A stretch of 64,000 nt of DNA. Source: Aquilaria yunnanensis. Lineage: Eukaryota; Streptophyta; Magnoliopsida; Malvales; Thymelaeaceae. The notes beneath the pieces are model-generated. The model did no database searches. It had not been told where the DNA came from and saw nothing but the letters and a program-made list of their open reading frames with translations. This document shows, in pieces, positions 34,701-45,314 of the stretch (positions within the stretch are counted from its first letter, which is position 1; every line of letters begins with the position of its first letter). The position numbers were made by a program, and so were the translations under genes. Location of the stretch: positions 70,867,751 to 70,931,750 of the forward strand of contig CM077596.1 of assembly GCA_039654915.1 (NCBI GenBank), in the 5' to 3' direction.

Positions 34701-36744
34701 TCAATACTCATAGTGTCATAAGTACCAGAACTTTTATTTACCTGAAATAAGTAGGAAGATAAGAGAAAATAAGGTACCACTTCACCAGTTTCTATCACTC
34801 CCTTCATCCCATAGTGTTTGTCACTTTTGACTTTTTTTGCAAATATTGTGGATGTTGTGCCGCATAAGCATATTAGGCATGTTTCTCCAAGATTAACCTT
34901 TTATTTATAATATGGCTTTACATGATGGGAAGGGCACATTTGCAAGATGCATAATTATGGAAAAGTAACATATTTCAGGACACACAAGTTTGAAAAGTGA
35001 CAAAACTTAATGGGACGGATGGAGTCCCAATAACAAAAATTAGATGAATAAACAGCAAAGCAAAAATCAAGTCAAATATGTGTTACATATAATGTAAGTT
35101 GGATTGCCAGATCAGTAAAAGTAAACTAGACTCGAAGATGAAAAGGATGGAAACTCAAAACTCCGTCTTTACAAATTTGAACATCTTTGTATAGAAATTA
35201 GTAAAATGACTTCGCTCTCTTGCTTGCTCTCATGCTCTGTCTGATTGTCAACAAGCATCTCCCTTTTATTCTATGCTTTGTAATGATTAAAAGATCTAAA
35301 CACCATTATTACTGGAACAGCAAGTTAGCAAACAAAATGTGATTTCTTATAAGTAAACAGTATAGGAAATGTCAGAGACAGGGCCTGCCTCTTGCTCAAG
35401 TTGTTCGAATGAAGCCCAAAGCAATCTCAACTTTGGACCCTCAGCTACAGCAGACAGACTCAATGGTAGCTTTGCATGTTGTTGTTCATATTCAATGACA
35501 GCCTTCCCAATATCATAACCTTGTTCAATAGAATCTAGGGAATCCAAAAGTTTTCTCCTTAGTACATCCCAGACATGCTTCAAATCAACCTGATCATCAC
35601 CATCCCTGGCACTGCATTTAGAGCAAAGATATTGGGTACCTAAGAGATGAGATATGCAGATGCCGGAAAGCTTCTCTCAAACATCTCCAAAAGTAAAGGA
35701 AAAGTTTATGATCCACGATCGTTAATCACTTCAAAGTGCTTACCCTTACCTACCAGAGACGGTTGAACTGCCAAGGACAACATCGTCTGTTTTTTTCTCT
35801 CCAGATGCAGAATTAGACTTCTGAACAGGGATTACTCCAGCCATATATGCAAGTAACATACTGGCAATTAAAAGAATTTGATCACCAACAGGTATCCAAT
35901 CAGACACTGCTAAAACATCAGAGCTGGCCAAAGACCCCATGCAACAACTCAGGGATGTCTTGCTCAAGCATCTACTCACTTTCAAATTTGAAAAGCAAGG
36001 ACCACTATTTTTGCTAATTTTATACGTTGGGAGCCAGCGGAGTTTGCATCTTTGATAGGTAAAGTACCTAAATACAAGAGCTACTTATATGTGAGTTTCA
36101 ATCACCACCAGTAACCTGAATTTACAAAATCCCATTATAAACAGAGGCAACCACATAAAGTTGCAATAGGTGCTATATACATTCTATATCATAGAGAAAG
36201 AGCACCCACAGCTCGAGAAACCCTAGATACAACCCTAAACAGCTAAACATACATAAAAACAGATTTAAGATAGATATGCATTAAAAAACCCATGGTTCAT
36301 TTCTTAGAAAATCTACTATATTCTGTCACTATCAGTGGCTCTATGCAACCCCTCCCCATTTCCTTCAGAATGCAAGAAGAATCTGAAACCATAAGACAAA
36401 CTTCTGATGCATCTGAACCCAGAAATTAATTTTTGAAGCTTCAGTTACAACCAAAACAGTCATGTACATCCAACAATAAAAGATGTTATCCTTGAATAAT
36501 TTCTTGCTAATACATTATATGTATAAACTGAAACATGAAAAATAGTTATTCACATCATCCATTTAGCCTTAATCCATCATAAAAGATAATGAGTAATTGA
36601 AACAAACTCTAAAAGAATCGAATGAGCAAAAAACCTCTGTGCTGCCTTAAGATGAGAACTTCTGTGTTCAATGCCTCGCTGTTTGAAAAGATTTCGCTGC
36701 ATATGAATCTTGATACATGATGCCGAAGCCACATGTTCAGCCAT
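31757..36744 (-). CDS. Uncharacterised conserved-looking protein, two membrane segments
   Basis: I assemble eight exons: 36744-36635, 36067-35754, 35639-35389, 34741-34601, 34515-34391, 33390-33186, 32393-32146, 31925-31757. They total 1563 nt, or 520 residues, with phases agreeing at every junction. I do not recognise the family. The N-terminus is basic and Ser-rich with few acidic residues, compatible with an organellar targeting peptide. One hydrophobic segment lies at about 98-118 (QILLIASMLLAYMAGVIPV). The soluble middle has Trp- and Glu-rich helices, and a second hydrophobic segment lies at about 494-512 before a basic tail ending SLRWK. The start is the first ATG after an in-frame TGA in that exon. 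An upstream ORF at 37187 with a GTGAGT donor suggests a spliced leader. One intron would need a GC donor (see findings). A membrane-anchored organelle protein is my inference only. Confidence 0.75.
34797..35025. mobile_element. Stowaway-like MITE in an intron of the unknown gene
   Basis: About 230 bp with ends ACTCCCTTCATCCCATAGTG and, inverted, ACTCCATCCGTCCCATTAAG, both close to the Stowaway consensus. Similarity continues into GTTTGTCAC/GTTTTGTCAC. It sits within the intron between the exons at 35639-35389 and 34741-34601, so it does not disrupt coding sequence. Confidence 0.8.
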
Positions 36745-36810
36745 TAATGGGAATAAGACCGATTCTCATTCAGAACCGCAGCTACAAAATCACATTCGGA
36801 GCCACCAACA

Positions 36811-36831
36811 CCCCCCCCCCCCCCCCCCCCC
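36811..36831. repeat. C21 homopolymer upstream of the unknown gene
   Basis: Twenty-one consecutive C residues followed by GGGTCCCCCC and a poly-A run, about 65 bp upstream of the chosen start codon, in the 5' leader or leader intron of the minus-strand gene. Confidence 0.95.
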
Positions 36832-37207
36832 GGGTCCCCCCAAAAAAAAAAGACATAAGTGAAAGTTCCAGGTTAAAGCACAAGGAACAGAGATCCTAAG
36901 TTTGCAATAATAGATAGATTGCAAAATCAGTAGAGCAAAATGCAATTACCATCGAATCAGTGAGCGAGAGCTATTAGGGCGTTAGGGCTAGGTTTTCACT
37001 GTTTCAGAGCTCTCTCGGATCCTCCGACAACGGGGAGGATGAAGAAACAGCCAGTAAAGAGATGAGCAGATATGAGGATTGGCTTTGTGCGAACCTTGTT
37101 TTTTACGTCAGTTTCAGTTACGCCCAGCTGCGAGAACGAAGAGAGGATCCCGTCACTCACCAGCGTTGTGTAGGTCCGGTTTCGCATTGCAACTTTCCAA
37201 AGCTTTA

Positions 37208-37615
37208 AATCAGCATTAGTTTCAAATTTTTAGTTATTATTAAAAATCAGTTCTCATAATTTTTTTTTGTTACATATTGGTCTCAGTTTTTCTACATTCT
37301 TTTGTATATTGATTCTTAGTCCTATGGGAGATAGAATTGACAAAAGAATTAGATTTATAAATAAAAAAATTGATAATTTTAAAATTATTGTCTGTTTTAA
37401 ATTTTAATTTTAATTTGAATTGTTCGGTAACTGTCTTCATATAAATTTAAACTGTTTAAAATTTTTAATAATTAATGAATTATTTAAATTATTAGTTGTT
37501 TCACTCTATAAATTAGGTGTCTATATCAATTTAGTCTAACTTAGAGTTAGGGACTAATATGTAATAAAATTGTAAAAGCTTGAGACCACCAGTTGAAACC
37601 AATAGCACTATTTTT
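37208..37615. mobile_element. Possible small Mutator-like element
   Basis: Weak inverted similarity links TTAGTTTCAAATTTTTAG and TGTTACATATTGGTCTCAG on the left with GGTTTCAACTGGTGGTCTCA and TTACATATTAGTCCC on the right (inverted). The style is like the other phrase-repeat elements here. No clear target duplication was seen. Confidence 0.35.
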
Positions 37616-39201
37616 CCCCTCATTTCTCTTTTTACTTATTACATTATACTTTTAAATATCAACATTGGTATTGTTGGATAAACAGTAATTTAGTTTTGGG
37701 CTAGTTGGGTCTAATTTGTTTTGAGCCATGGTTCAACCATTGTTTTTTCTTTTTTTTTGCTTTAGATTTTTTTTCTTTTTATGATACAATTTGCTCTTTT
37801 TTTTTTATTTTATCTCATTTTATAAAACGCTTGCCTTTATGAGGCCTTAGGTTGCAATTTTTTTTTGTTTTCGTCTGTCTAACTTTTTTTTTCGGTTTAA
37901 ACGAGATTTCATTTCCTAACTTTATAATTTTTTTTTTTGGACCCAAGTTACGTCTATATTACATTTTAGTCACTAAATTTTATAACTATTTAATTAAATC
38001 TTCTATTTGTTCTCTTGGCCCCCAAGTTTTTCTTTTTGTTATTTTTTATGTACTATCTTTTAAGTAAGACATTGGTGACTATAATTTGTTTATTTTTTAG
38101 TTAAAATTTATTTATTTTTTAGTTAAATCATTTTTTATCTTCATTAAGTCAATTGTTAAATTCTTAATACCTTAAGTTTTTCCTTTTTTTTTTTTGTCTT
38201 GATACTAACCTTTTTTTATTGATTTTCTTTATTTTTGTTTTCTAAATTGAAGCTTTAATCATTATTTCTATCATTATTCTTTCATTATTGATTATTAAGA
38301 TTTGTAGCATCAATTATTTATTTTAAGCTCTATAGTTTAATAAATCAATTTGGTCCATAATTGTTAAATTTTAGAGTAAATTTTTCTAGATAAAATTTTC
38401 ATTGAAATTAAAAATTAGATTCTGTGTTAATAAGAGATGAAAATTTTTATTGAATTGTTTTTAATTAACAAACCAAATATGCATTGTTTCGAAGTATATA
38501 ATATGTTATGTGTTGTACTTTTATTATTAAAATTTATTACAAAAAATATCCACTATAATGTGCGGACCACCAAACTTCTCCATTTCTTTTTTTGGTCACT
38601 AATTTTGTTGTCATTTTTTTATTATCTTCTAAAGCAAAATATTAGTAACCATGATTTGTTTTTCTTATGTTTTTGGTAGTAGCATTTTTTACTCCAGCTT
38701 CCACTTATTAAGGTGTGAACATTATTTTATTCCAAAACAACAATGGCTGAAATTTGAAAGCATATTCTTTTGTTATATGAAGTCTTTGCGTCTTTCTACA
38801 AATTTATGTAATGATCATATGAACTGCCGCAACGCGCACCCTCCATGAAACTCGTATTACTACTATATATTAAAGGCTATGGGGGAAAATATTATTAATT
38901 GAATAGTACATAAAAACAGTGGAGTTTTCTTGCTAAAGAAAGGGCCGCTTGTTTTTTTTTTTTTTTTTTTGCTTCTCCCCAAATATATGGTTAAAACTCC
39001 TTTTCAAATCTCTTGTGTGTTATTTATGCCTTTTTTATTGTTGAAGTACTCTATCTGATGTTTTGGTCCCTATTTGTTTAATTCATTATTGTGCCTAAAA
39101 ACTGAGGACTTGATCACCAAACAAAGGATTTTAGGGACCAAAATGGCAGCCAAGAAATACTCAAGGACTGAAATAGCCATTTAACCATTAATTAGTCAAA
39201 G
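37616..39201. other. T-rich intergenic stretch
   Basis: Extremely T-rich on the plus strand with many TTTTTT runs. The open frames here are low-complexity and not called. A short inverted GGTCCCTATTTG/GGGACCAAAATGG pair lies at 39065-39145. Confidence 0.5.
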
Positions 39202-39210
39202 GCTAAAAAG

Positions 39211-40572
39211 AGGGTTAATTGCATCCAAGGCCCCTAACTTTAATTATTATTCTATTTTGAACACAAACCTCAAATGGAAAATCCACAATCTCATTTTAGT
39301 GTTCCATTTTAGACTTTCCATTAACTTAAAAGCATTAACTTTAACAGAAAAAAAAAGTGAAAAACTAGTTTTAAACCCTAAAATTTTTATTTTTGCCTTA
39401 TAAACCTTGAAACCTTAAAATTTTTATATCTAACAATTAAACCATTGTTATGGCGTTACCATAACCTATCACACACACATTGCTCTTTGGCCACCATCAT
39501 TTGTAAAAGTTACCAATGGATAGCTCGATTTTGTAGTGCTAAGGTCGGAAAACAATAACCTATGGCTTTAGTGCTTGTTTTCTCCTTAATTGGTTCAATT
39601 TTTTGTTCAAATCATATTTCAGTCTATGAAATTTCATTATGACCCACCTTCTACAACAAACGCACTAGGGCAGTAAGGACCCACCCTCTGCGAGGTCACC
39701 CTGCTCCAGATGCTCTCTCAGTCCCTCTACGTCATCTGCCTTCTCACTATCGAGCACGTTGACTCCACCAAGAACGGCGCCTACAAGGCCAATCTCTGTC
39801 TTGTCTTCGAGTACTTGCACACCAATCTCAAGAAGTTCATTGACACCCACCACAAAGGCCTTCATCCCAGACCTTTCATGCTATCACTAATTCTATCATT
39901 TCTCAACTAATTGGGTGGTGATGTGGTGACCACCAAGAGGGTTGAATGGCGACCGATGTGAAGGATGGAGGTGAATCGGGAGCGAATTGTGGTGGGGATG
40001 GAAATGGATTACGATTAGTTCCGACAAATGTGGGGTGACAGAAGGAGAATGATAGGTGGCCAGGATGGCAGAGGGGACGTGCAGCACTCAGATGGCTTAA
40101 GATATGCTACACTAATGGTGGAGGATCAACAACTAGATGACGAACTGTGGTGGTCAGAGATTTTATGAACAATTTCAAATAAAAAAATTCAACCAAATAA
40201 TGTGAAATTGAGCCCTCAAACCATAGTGCTATTGTTATCTGGCCTTAACACTACAAAACCAAGTCATCCATTAACAACTTTCATGAAAGATGGTAGATGA
40301 TGGCCAGAGATGGATGCAAGTGTGGTAGGTTGTGAGAATGGTGATTCAATTGTTATATGTGAAAATTTTAAGGTTTCTAAGGCAAGAATAAAATTTTCAA
40401 AGGTTAAAATTAGCTTTTCAACTTTTTTCTGTCAAATTTAACATCCCAAGTTAATGGAAGGTCTAAAATAGAATACTAAAACAAGATTGAAGACTTTCTA
40501 TATAAGGTTTTGAGATTATGGTCCAAAATAGTATAATAATTAAAGATTAGGGGCCATAGGTGTAATAAAACC
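39211..40572. mobile_element. Pack-MULE with CDKB1 fragment
   Basis: 1362 bp flanked by a perfect 9-bp duplication GCTAAAAAG (39202-39210 and 40573-40581). Inverted repeats of about 180-200 bp read GGCCCCTAACTTTAATTATT on the left and GGCCCCTAATCTTTAATTAT on the right (inverted). They continue through CTATTTTG and TCCATTAACTT phrases. The interior (about 39460-40380) is GC-richer and includes a kinase-gene fragment, listed separately. The rest (39915-40150) is G-rich with no recognised homology. Confidence 0.9.
39677..39910 (+). pseudogene. Captured B-type cyclin-dependent kinase (CDKB1) fragment
   Basis: The frame reads CEVTLLQMLSQSLYV, then IEHVDSTKNG, then LVFEYLHTNLKKFID, closely following the alpha-C/beta-4 to hinge region of plant CDKB1 kinases, which drive G2/M entry. 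The family's PPTALRE helix signature survives only as GPTLCE. A stop codon lies just upstream at 39674. The fragment ends after SLILSFLN, before the catalytic loop. The ATP-binding loop, catalytic HRD and DFG are all missing, so it cannot encode a kinase. Substitutions such as FEYLDTDLKK becoming FEYLHTNLKK show decay. No intron interrupts the retained stretch. Confidence 0.88.
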
Positions 40573-40581
40573 GCTAAAAAG

Positions 40582-41838
40582 AAAACAAACGAAGTTCCAG
40601 GAATTTGTCCGACAAGGTTTTTTTTTTTTTTTGGTTTTTGGGTTCCTTTTCACAGGGATGGTCAAACTGCTCTTTTGATCCCTAAATATTTAACATCTGC
40701 CATAGTACTCCCCAACTTTTGTGAGCTAGAGTTGAATAAGCTTGAAAATGGAGATCCGATCATTAGGTGGATTAGTTTAGGGACCAAATGTCTAGAAATA
40801 AAAAAATTGGGACTAAATGAATTTTGAAATTCTACCATTCCCAAACTCTCATGCTAAATTGAGAAACAAGATTAAAGCTTCAGAAAAAAAGTTATATAAC
40901 AGCTTTTTTAAATTTTAATGTAATTAGAAATCTTAATTTTCAGTAAAATGTATTATATTTTATATCTTAAATTGAGAATTAAAATTCATAAATATTTTTA
41001 ATTTAAAAAATAAGCAAGAGTTTCTTAAATTTTAAGGTATATAGAAATCTCAATTCTCAATTGCTAAACATTACAACTATACGGATTAAGCTACTTCTCT
41101 TTCTTGTTTATAATAATAGTATGTTAGCCAAAACTACTACTCTAATTAACCGTCTGAATACAATCTTGCACACACACACACACATATATATCTTATTCAC
41201 AGATATGTACTTTTTCATGTGCCAGTTTTTCCCTCTAATCCCCCGGTAATGCGCAATATCCAGAACTAGTGAAAATAAAAATGAGCAATCACTTATTAAA
41301 AGGATCATGTTAATAATAAATAATGATATTGTAATTGTTTTACATGAGACTTTTACACACATCGTAACATAAGAATCATTGTTTGGTCATTGGTAATTAA
41401 GCTATCTTTTGTTAGTAGTATTTGTAATTAACGTTGAGAAAAAAATTGTTATGTAATTGTCCGAGCTTCAAAAGAGTCTTAGCTTTAGTATTTCTTGTAA
41501 AAGGTTATTTGAGGAGGAGGAAGGAGCTTTGGAGTTCGACTTCTATCCCCCACTTCTTTTATGGTGTTATTAAAAGCTGGTTTCTACACTAGATCCCGAA
41601 AAAATAGAAATTCTCTCTTCCCTTTGTCAGAGAATATATCCAATCATGTTTATAATTATAAAGATGCCCTTATATGCTAAAAGAAAATTTTCAAAAGACA
41701 TTGACAATTTTAATGACCCAAATGTACTCTTCAATTGCAAGCTGACCTGACCAATTTTAATGACCCAAATGTTTCAGTGGATTAATGTGTGTTGATATGA
41801 TATTTACTCATACAAGATGGGGTTTTTTTTTTATGATT
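40582..41838. other. Intergenic stretch
   Basis: AT-rich. A pair of phrase-like segments around 40677-40690 and 40770-40825 (GATCCCTAAATATTTAACAT and GGGACCAAATG) may be another eroded element. A CA microsatellite lies at 41169-41183. Confidence 0.45.
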
Positions 41839-42120
41839 TACTCCATTTGTCTCATAATACTTGTCATATTTTCCCTTTATGGAAGTCTAGAAAAAGTTGG
41901 CATCTTTCTTTTTCAAGTAAAATTATATATGTTCATTTACAAAGATACCTATGTGGGACCCATATTAGAGTCCATGTAAAAGATATCTTTGTTTGTCATT
42001 TTTCTGACTAATAAATATATAATCATGGAAGGCAATTTTAGAACAATGAAGAAACATAACTTCAACTTTAATATTTGTGCAAGTTAAAAGAGACTAGCTA
42101 TTTAGAAAAGGAGGAGGTAT
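41839..42120. mobile_element. Stowaway-like MITE
   Basis: About 280 bp with TACTCCATTTGTCTCATAATAC on the left and an inverted right end GAAAAGGAGGAGGTA. It has no coding capacity. TA is present at both ends, as expected for Stowaway target sites. Confidence 0.55.
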
Positions 42121-42199
42121 ATGATCTTGGATATCAATTTTTAAAATTATTAACATTGAAAGCATCTACTTAATGCATTTAACCACTGGTGTTATTAAA

Positions 42200-43266
42200 C
42201 AGTGACAAAGCTAAAATTTTGGGAATGAGTATGGAAAATTGGTCCTTCATTTCTTTGTTGTTGTTAGATAGTTGTCAACTATTTTAAACTTTTATTAAGT
42301 CTTTTATCATCTTTTTTCACATGTTTGAATTTAATATAATTTTCATCACATATAAGTTAAACATATAGAGGTCTTATCTAAATAGAAAAAGAAGTTAATA
42401 GCTAAATTTGTAAAAAAAAAATTAACAAAGTATATGACAATGATGGATTTTTCAAAAATTTGGTTAAATATAACAAAAAGTCAATTTACTTTAATTCTCA
42501 GAAATACTTGGGGGTCATCAAGCACACGAAAATAAGTTGGAGATGGATTTACAATAAGAAGTGAAGGTTATGGAGTTTTAGTGCAATATACCATAATAAT
42601 AATAATATGTGGTAATTCTACATAATAATAATGATGATGATGATAAAATTTATGGTAAATGCTTTTTGCAATATTTGCAATATAGAAAAATAATTATTGT
42701 TAATGAGAAAGATAATAAATGATAGCGTACTAATATCATAACAATGTGATAATAAATTATAGCATAGAATTTCTTTAAAAATAAAGAGAATGTGGCACTA
42801 ATATCAAACTTTAAAAATGTGGTGCAAAATAGAGAATGTGGTACTAATATCAAACTTTAAAAATAGAGAATGTGGTGCAAAAAATTTATCTTAGATGTTT
42901 CTATATTAATCAAGAAATTAATTTTTTATGTGAGTAATAAAACTAGCCTATTAATTAAAGGCCTTTATGTTAAAAAAATTTGTTTGAGAGTATTTTGTTC
43001 TACATAAAAATTGAGATGGAAATTGAAATAAATTTTAGAAATTAGGAGCTTTCCTGAAATTTTACCTTTCTTATTATGTTACAAGTAAATTATTCTAACA
43101 TTATTGGGAACAAAAAAATGTTCTACATAAACATTGAAAAGCAAAATAAACTAATTTGATAACATTAGTAATTTTTTCTATAAATATATCATTAACAATA
43201 TACTCTACAATTTTGTTAAGAAAAAAAATTATATTGTACCTTCTTACACCCCTAACTATGCCGCTA
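42200..43266. mobile_element. Non-autonomous hAT element
   Basis: 1067 bp, starting CAGTGACAAAGCT and ending with the inverse AACTATGCCGCTA. It is flanked by TTATTAAA (42192-42199) and TTACTAAA (43267-43274), an 8-bp duplication with one mismatch. Inside, a unit of about 50 bp built on GAGAATGTGG(C/T)ACTAATATC and AAACTTTAAAAAT is repeated at 42787-42880. No transposase is seen. The terminus resembles the other two hAT elements in the window. Confidence 0.55.
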
Positions 43267-43274
43267 TTACTAAA

Positions 43275-44358
43275 TAGTTTGCATCTAATCGACCTCATAT
43301 GCTAAAAAATGGTTTTTCTCGATTTGTAACACTAATTCAACTCTTGAAAAAATAGTGTGCTTTAGAGACGATAAGAGCTAAAAATAATTATGTGTTGGTA
43401 GAAATGTTATGGTTGTGTTTAGTTGTGAAAATTTTGTTATTTTTCTTTTCTAGTTTTTCAATAAAAAGTTTGAGTGTATATCATATTTTAAGAATGTGAA
43501 AAACTTTGATAGTGTTTGGTTGTGAAATTTTTTTCTATATTTTCTTTCCAAATTTTAATTGATATAAGTTTGAGTATAAAACATGTCTTAATGATGTGAA
43601 AAATTTTGAAAAAATCATGTGTTAAAATAAAGTACATCTAAAACATGATTTTCTACTTTATAGTATGAGGTTTTCAAATTGTTTTAAAAAAATAAATTTT
43701 GTCACATTTTTAAAATTAAGGAAAAAAAATTCCACATCCAAACACCACATTTTTTTTTCTAAACTCTAGAAAACTCAAGTGTTAAAATAGAAAATATCTA
43801 ATACAATGTTTTCTATTTTAGAATGAGTTTTTCAAATTTTGAAAACCAAAATTTTCCACATTTTGAAAACAACCTAAACACCCAATCTTTTACAAAAGAA
43901 AATTTGAAAAATAAAAATAAGAAAGTTTTTCCAAATTCAACACTCATTATTTTAAAGTTTTTTTGTTTTTCTAATTAAAAAATTCATTATTTTCATTTAT
44001 GTTTTATAACTAATGTCAATTGAAAACTCACACTCTATCAACCTAAAGCTCACTTGAATGAAAAATTTTTAAAAAGCAGTTAATTTTTATAATTTTTTTC
44101 TGTGCCTAACTTAAGAAAAGAAAATTTAATAAAAAATGGTAAATTCATCCAAAAAAATAAAAATATTAAATATTTTTAAAAACTATTAGAAATAATTTTT
44201 AAGCTTCTTAAATTGTAGAGTTTCAATTGGTATATAACTAAGTAAAAAAATTCAATAAAATTAAAAATAATGAATTAAAAAATTCATTATTTAATCCATC
44301 ACAAACAATGTTGCCATGCCTAACACTAATGTAATCATAAACAAACCAAGGTTGACAA
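43275..44358. other. AT-rich intergenic stretch
   Basis: Degenerate internal repeats (GTGAAAAATTTTG, TTTTCTATTTTAGAATGAG) occur around 43430-43870 in both orientations. No gene is seen. Confidence 0.45.
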
Positions 44359-44367
44359 TTCAAAGAA

Positions 44368-44817
44368 GGGAAAACATCACTTTTAGTCCTAAAATTTATC
44401 ATATTTTCTATTTTCAGTCATAAAATTTTCATTTTTCTCAAATAGTCTTAAAGCTTTGCTGTAATATATTTACTCCTAGATTTATTAAAAGACAGTTACT
44501 GAATAAGAAAAATATTTTAAAGAAGAACAAATTATAATTTAAATGGTTTATTAATTATAAAAAATTATTTTATATTTTAATTTTGTTAGAATATAGTTAC
44601 TAAATAGTTTAAATTAAAATTTATAAAAGTTGATATAATAAAATTGATTAGATATAAGACTAATTATTCAAAAATTTGTAAAATTTTATGAATCATTTAA
44701 AAAATTTAAATCTTTTAGGACTAACTATTTATACAGTTGAAAAACTTTAGAAGTTAAAAGTTTTAGAATTGAAATAAGAAAGTAGCAACGTTTTTTTGAC
44801 CAAAAGGACATTTCCCC
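44368..44817. mobile_element. Short Mutator-like element
   Basis: 450 bp, beginning GGGAAAACATCACTTTTAGTC and ending with the inverse of GGGGAAATGTCCTTTTGGTC. It is flanked by TTCAAAGAA (44359-44367) and TTCAAAGGA (44818-44826), a 9-bp duplication with one mismatch. It is non-coding and AT-rich. Confidence 0.78.
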
Positions 44818-44823
44818 TTCAAA

Positions 44824-44826
<3 letters not shown>

Positions 44827-44881
<55 letters not shown>
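44827..44881. repeat. (TA)n microsatellite
   Basis: About 27 TA units, directly abutting the Mutator-like element's target duplication. Confidence 0.95.
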
Positions 44882-44884
<3 letters not shown>

Positions 44885-45133
44885 TGATACTCAAAAGCAT
44901 GTACAAGTATATTAGGGTCTTAGAGAGTTGTCAAAATTTAGAAAGAAATCTGCCTGTTTCTTAAATCTGGAGGACATCAACCTGCTTATTGATAGATGGG
45001 TGCACAATTCACCTTTGCCAAGATCGAACCCCGGTGGGGGGGGCCTGGGTGTCTGAAGAGGCTGCCACTTGGGCTATGTACTTCGGACCCCTGGAAAGGA
45101 TATATGATCGGCTTTATCCAGGCGGCTTGGAAT

Positions 45134-45231
45134 TGGGCTTACAGAAGCCCAAAATTACAAGACTACGGACTCAAGCTTGAGAACCGGTTAGGCCTAATTT
45201 AAAACTATCGGCGCCGCCGCGAAAACCCTAA
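45134..45231 (+). promoter_or_regulatory. NSN1 promoter: paired site II motifs and telo-box
   Basis: TGGGCT occurs at 45134-45139 and its inverse AGCCCA at 45146-45151, forming a small inverted pair. AAACCCTA lies at 45223-45230, 85 bp before the start codon. In plants, site II (TGGGCY, TCP-bound) together with the telo-box marks promoters of ribosomal-protein and ribosome-biogenesis genes. That matches the nucleolar GTPase encoded immediately downstream. Binding is inferred. Confidence 0.7.
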
Positions 45232-45314
45232 AACTCCATTCTTCATTATCACGGCCTCCTAAAACTCTGGTATCGATTTTTTCTATCCTTTGATTGAAAT
45301 CCGTCACAACGAAA

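Noticed and set aside
37852..38067. 71-codon plus-strand frame
   Set aside because: Created by T-rich runs (Phe/Leu-rich), without a plausible start context or homology.
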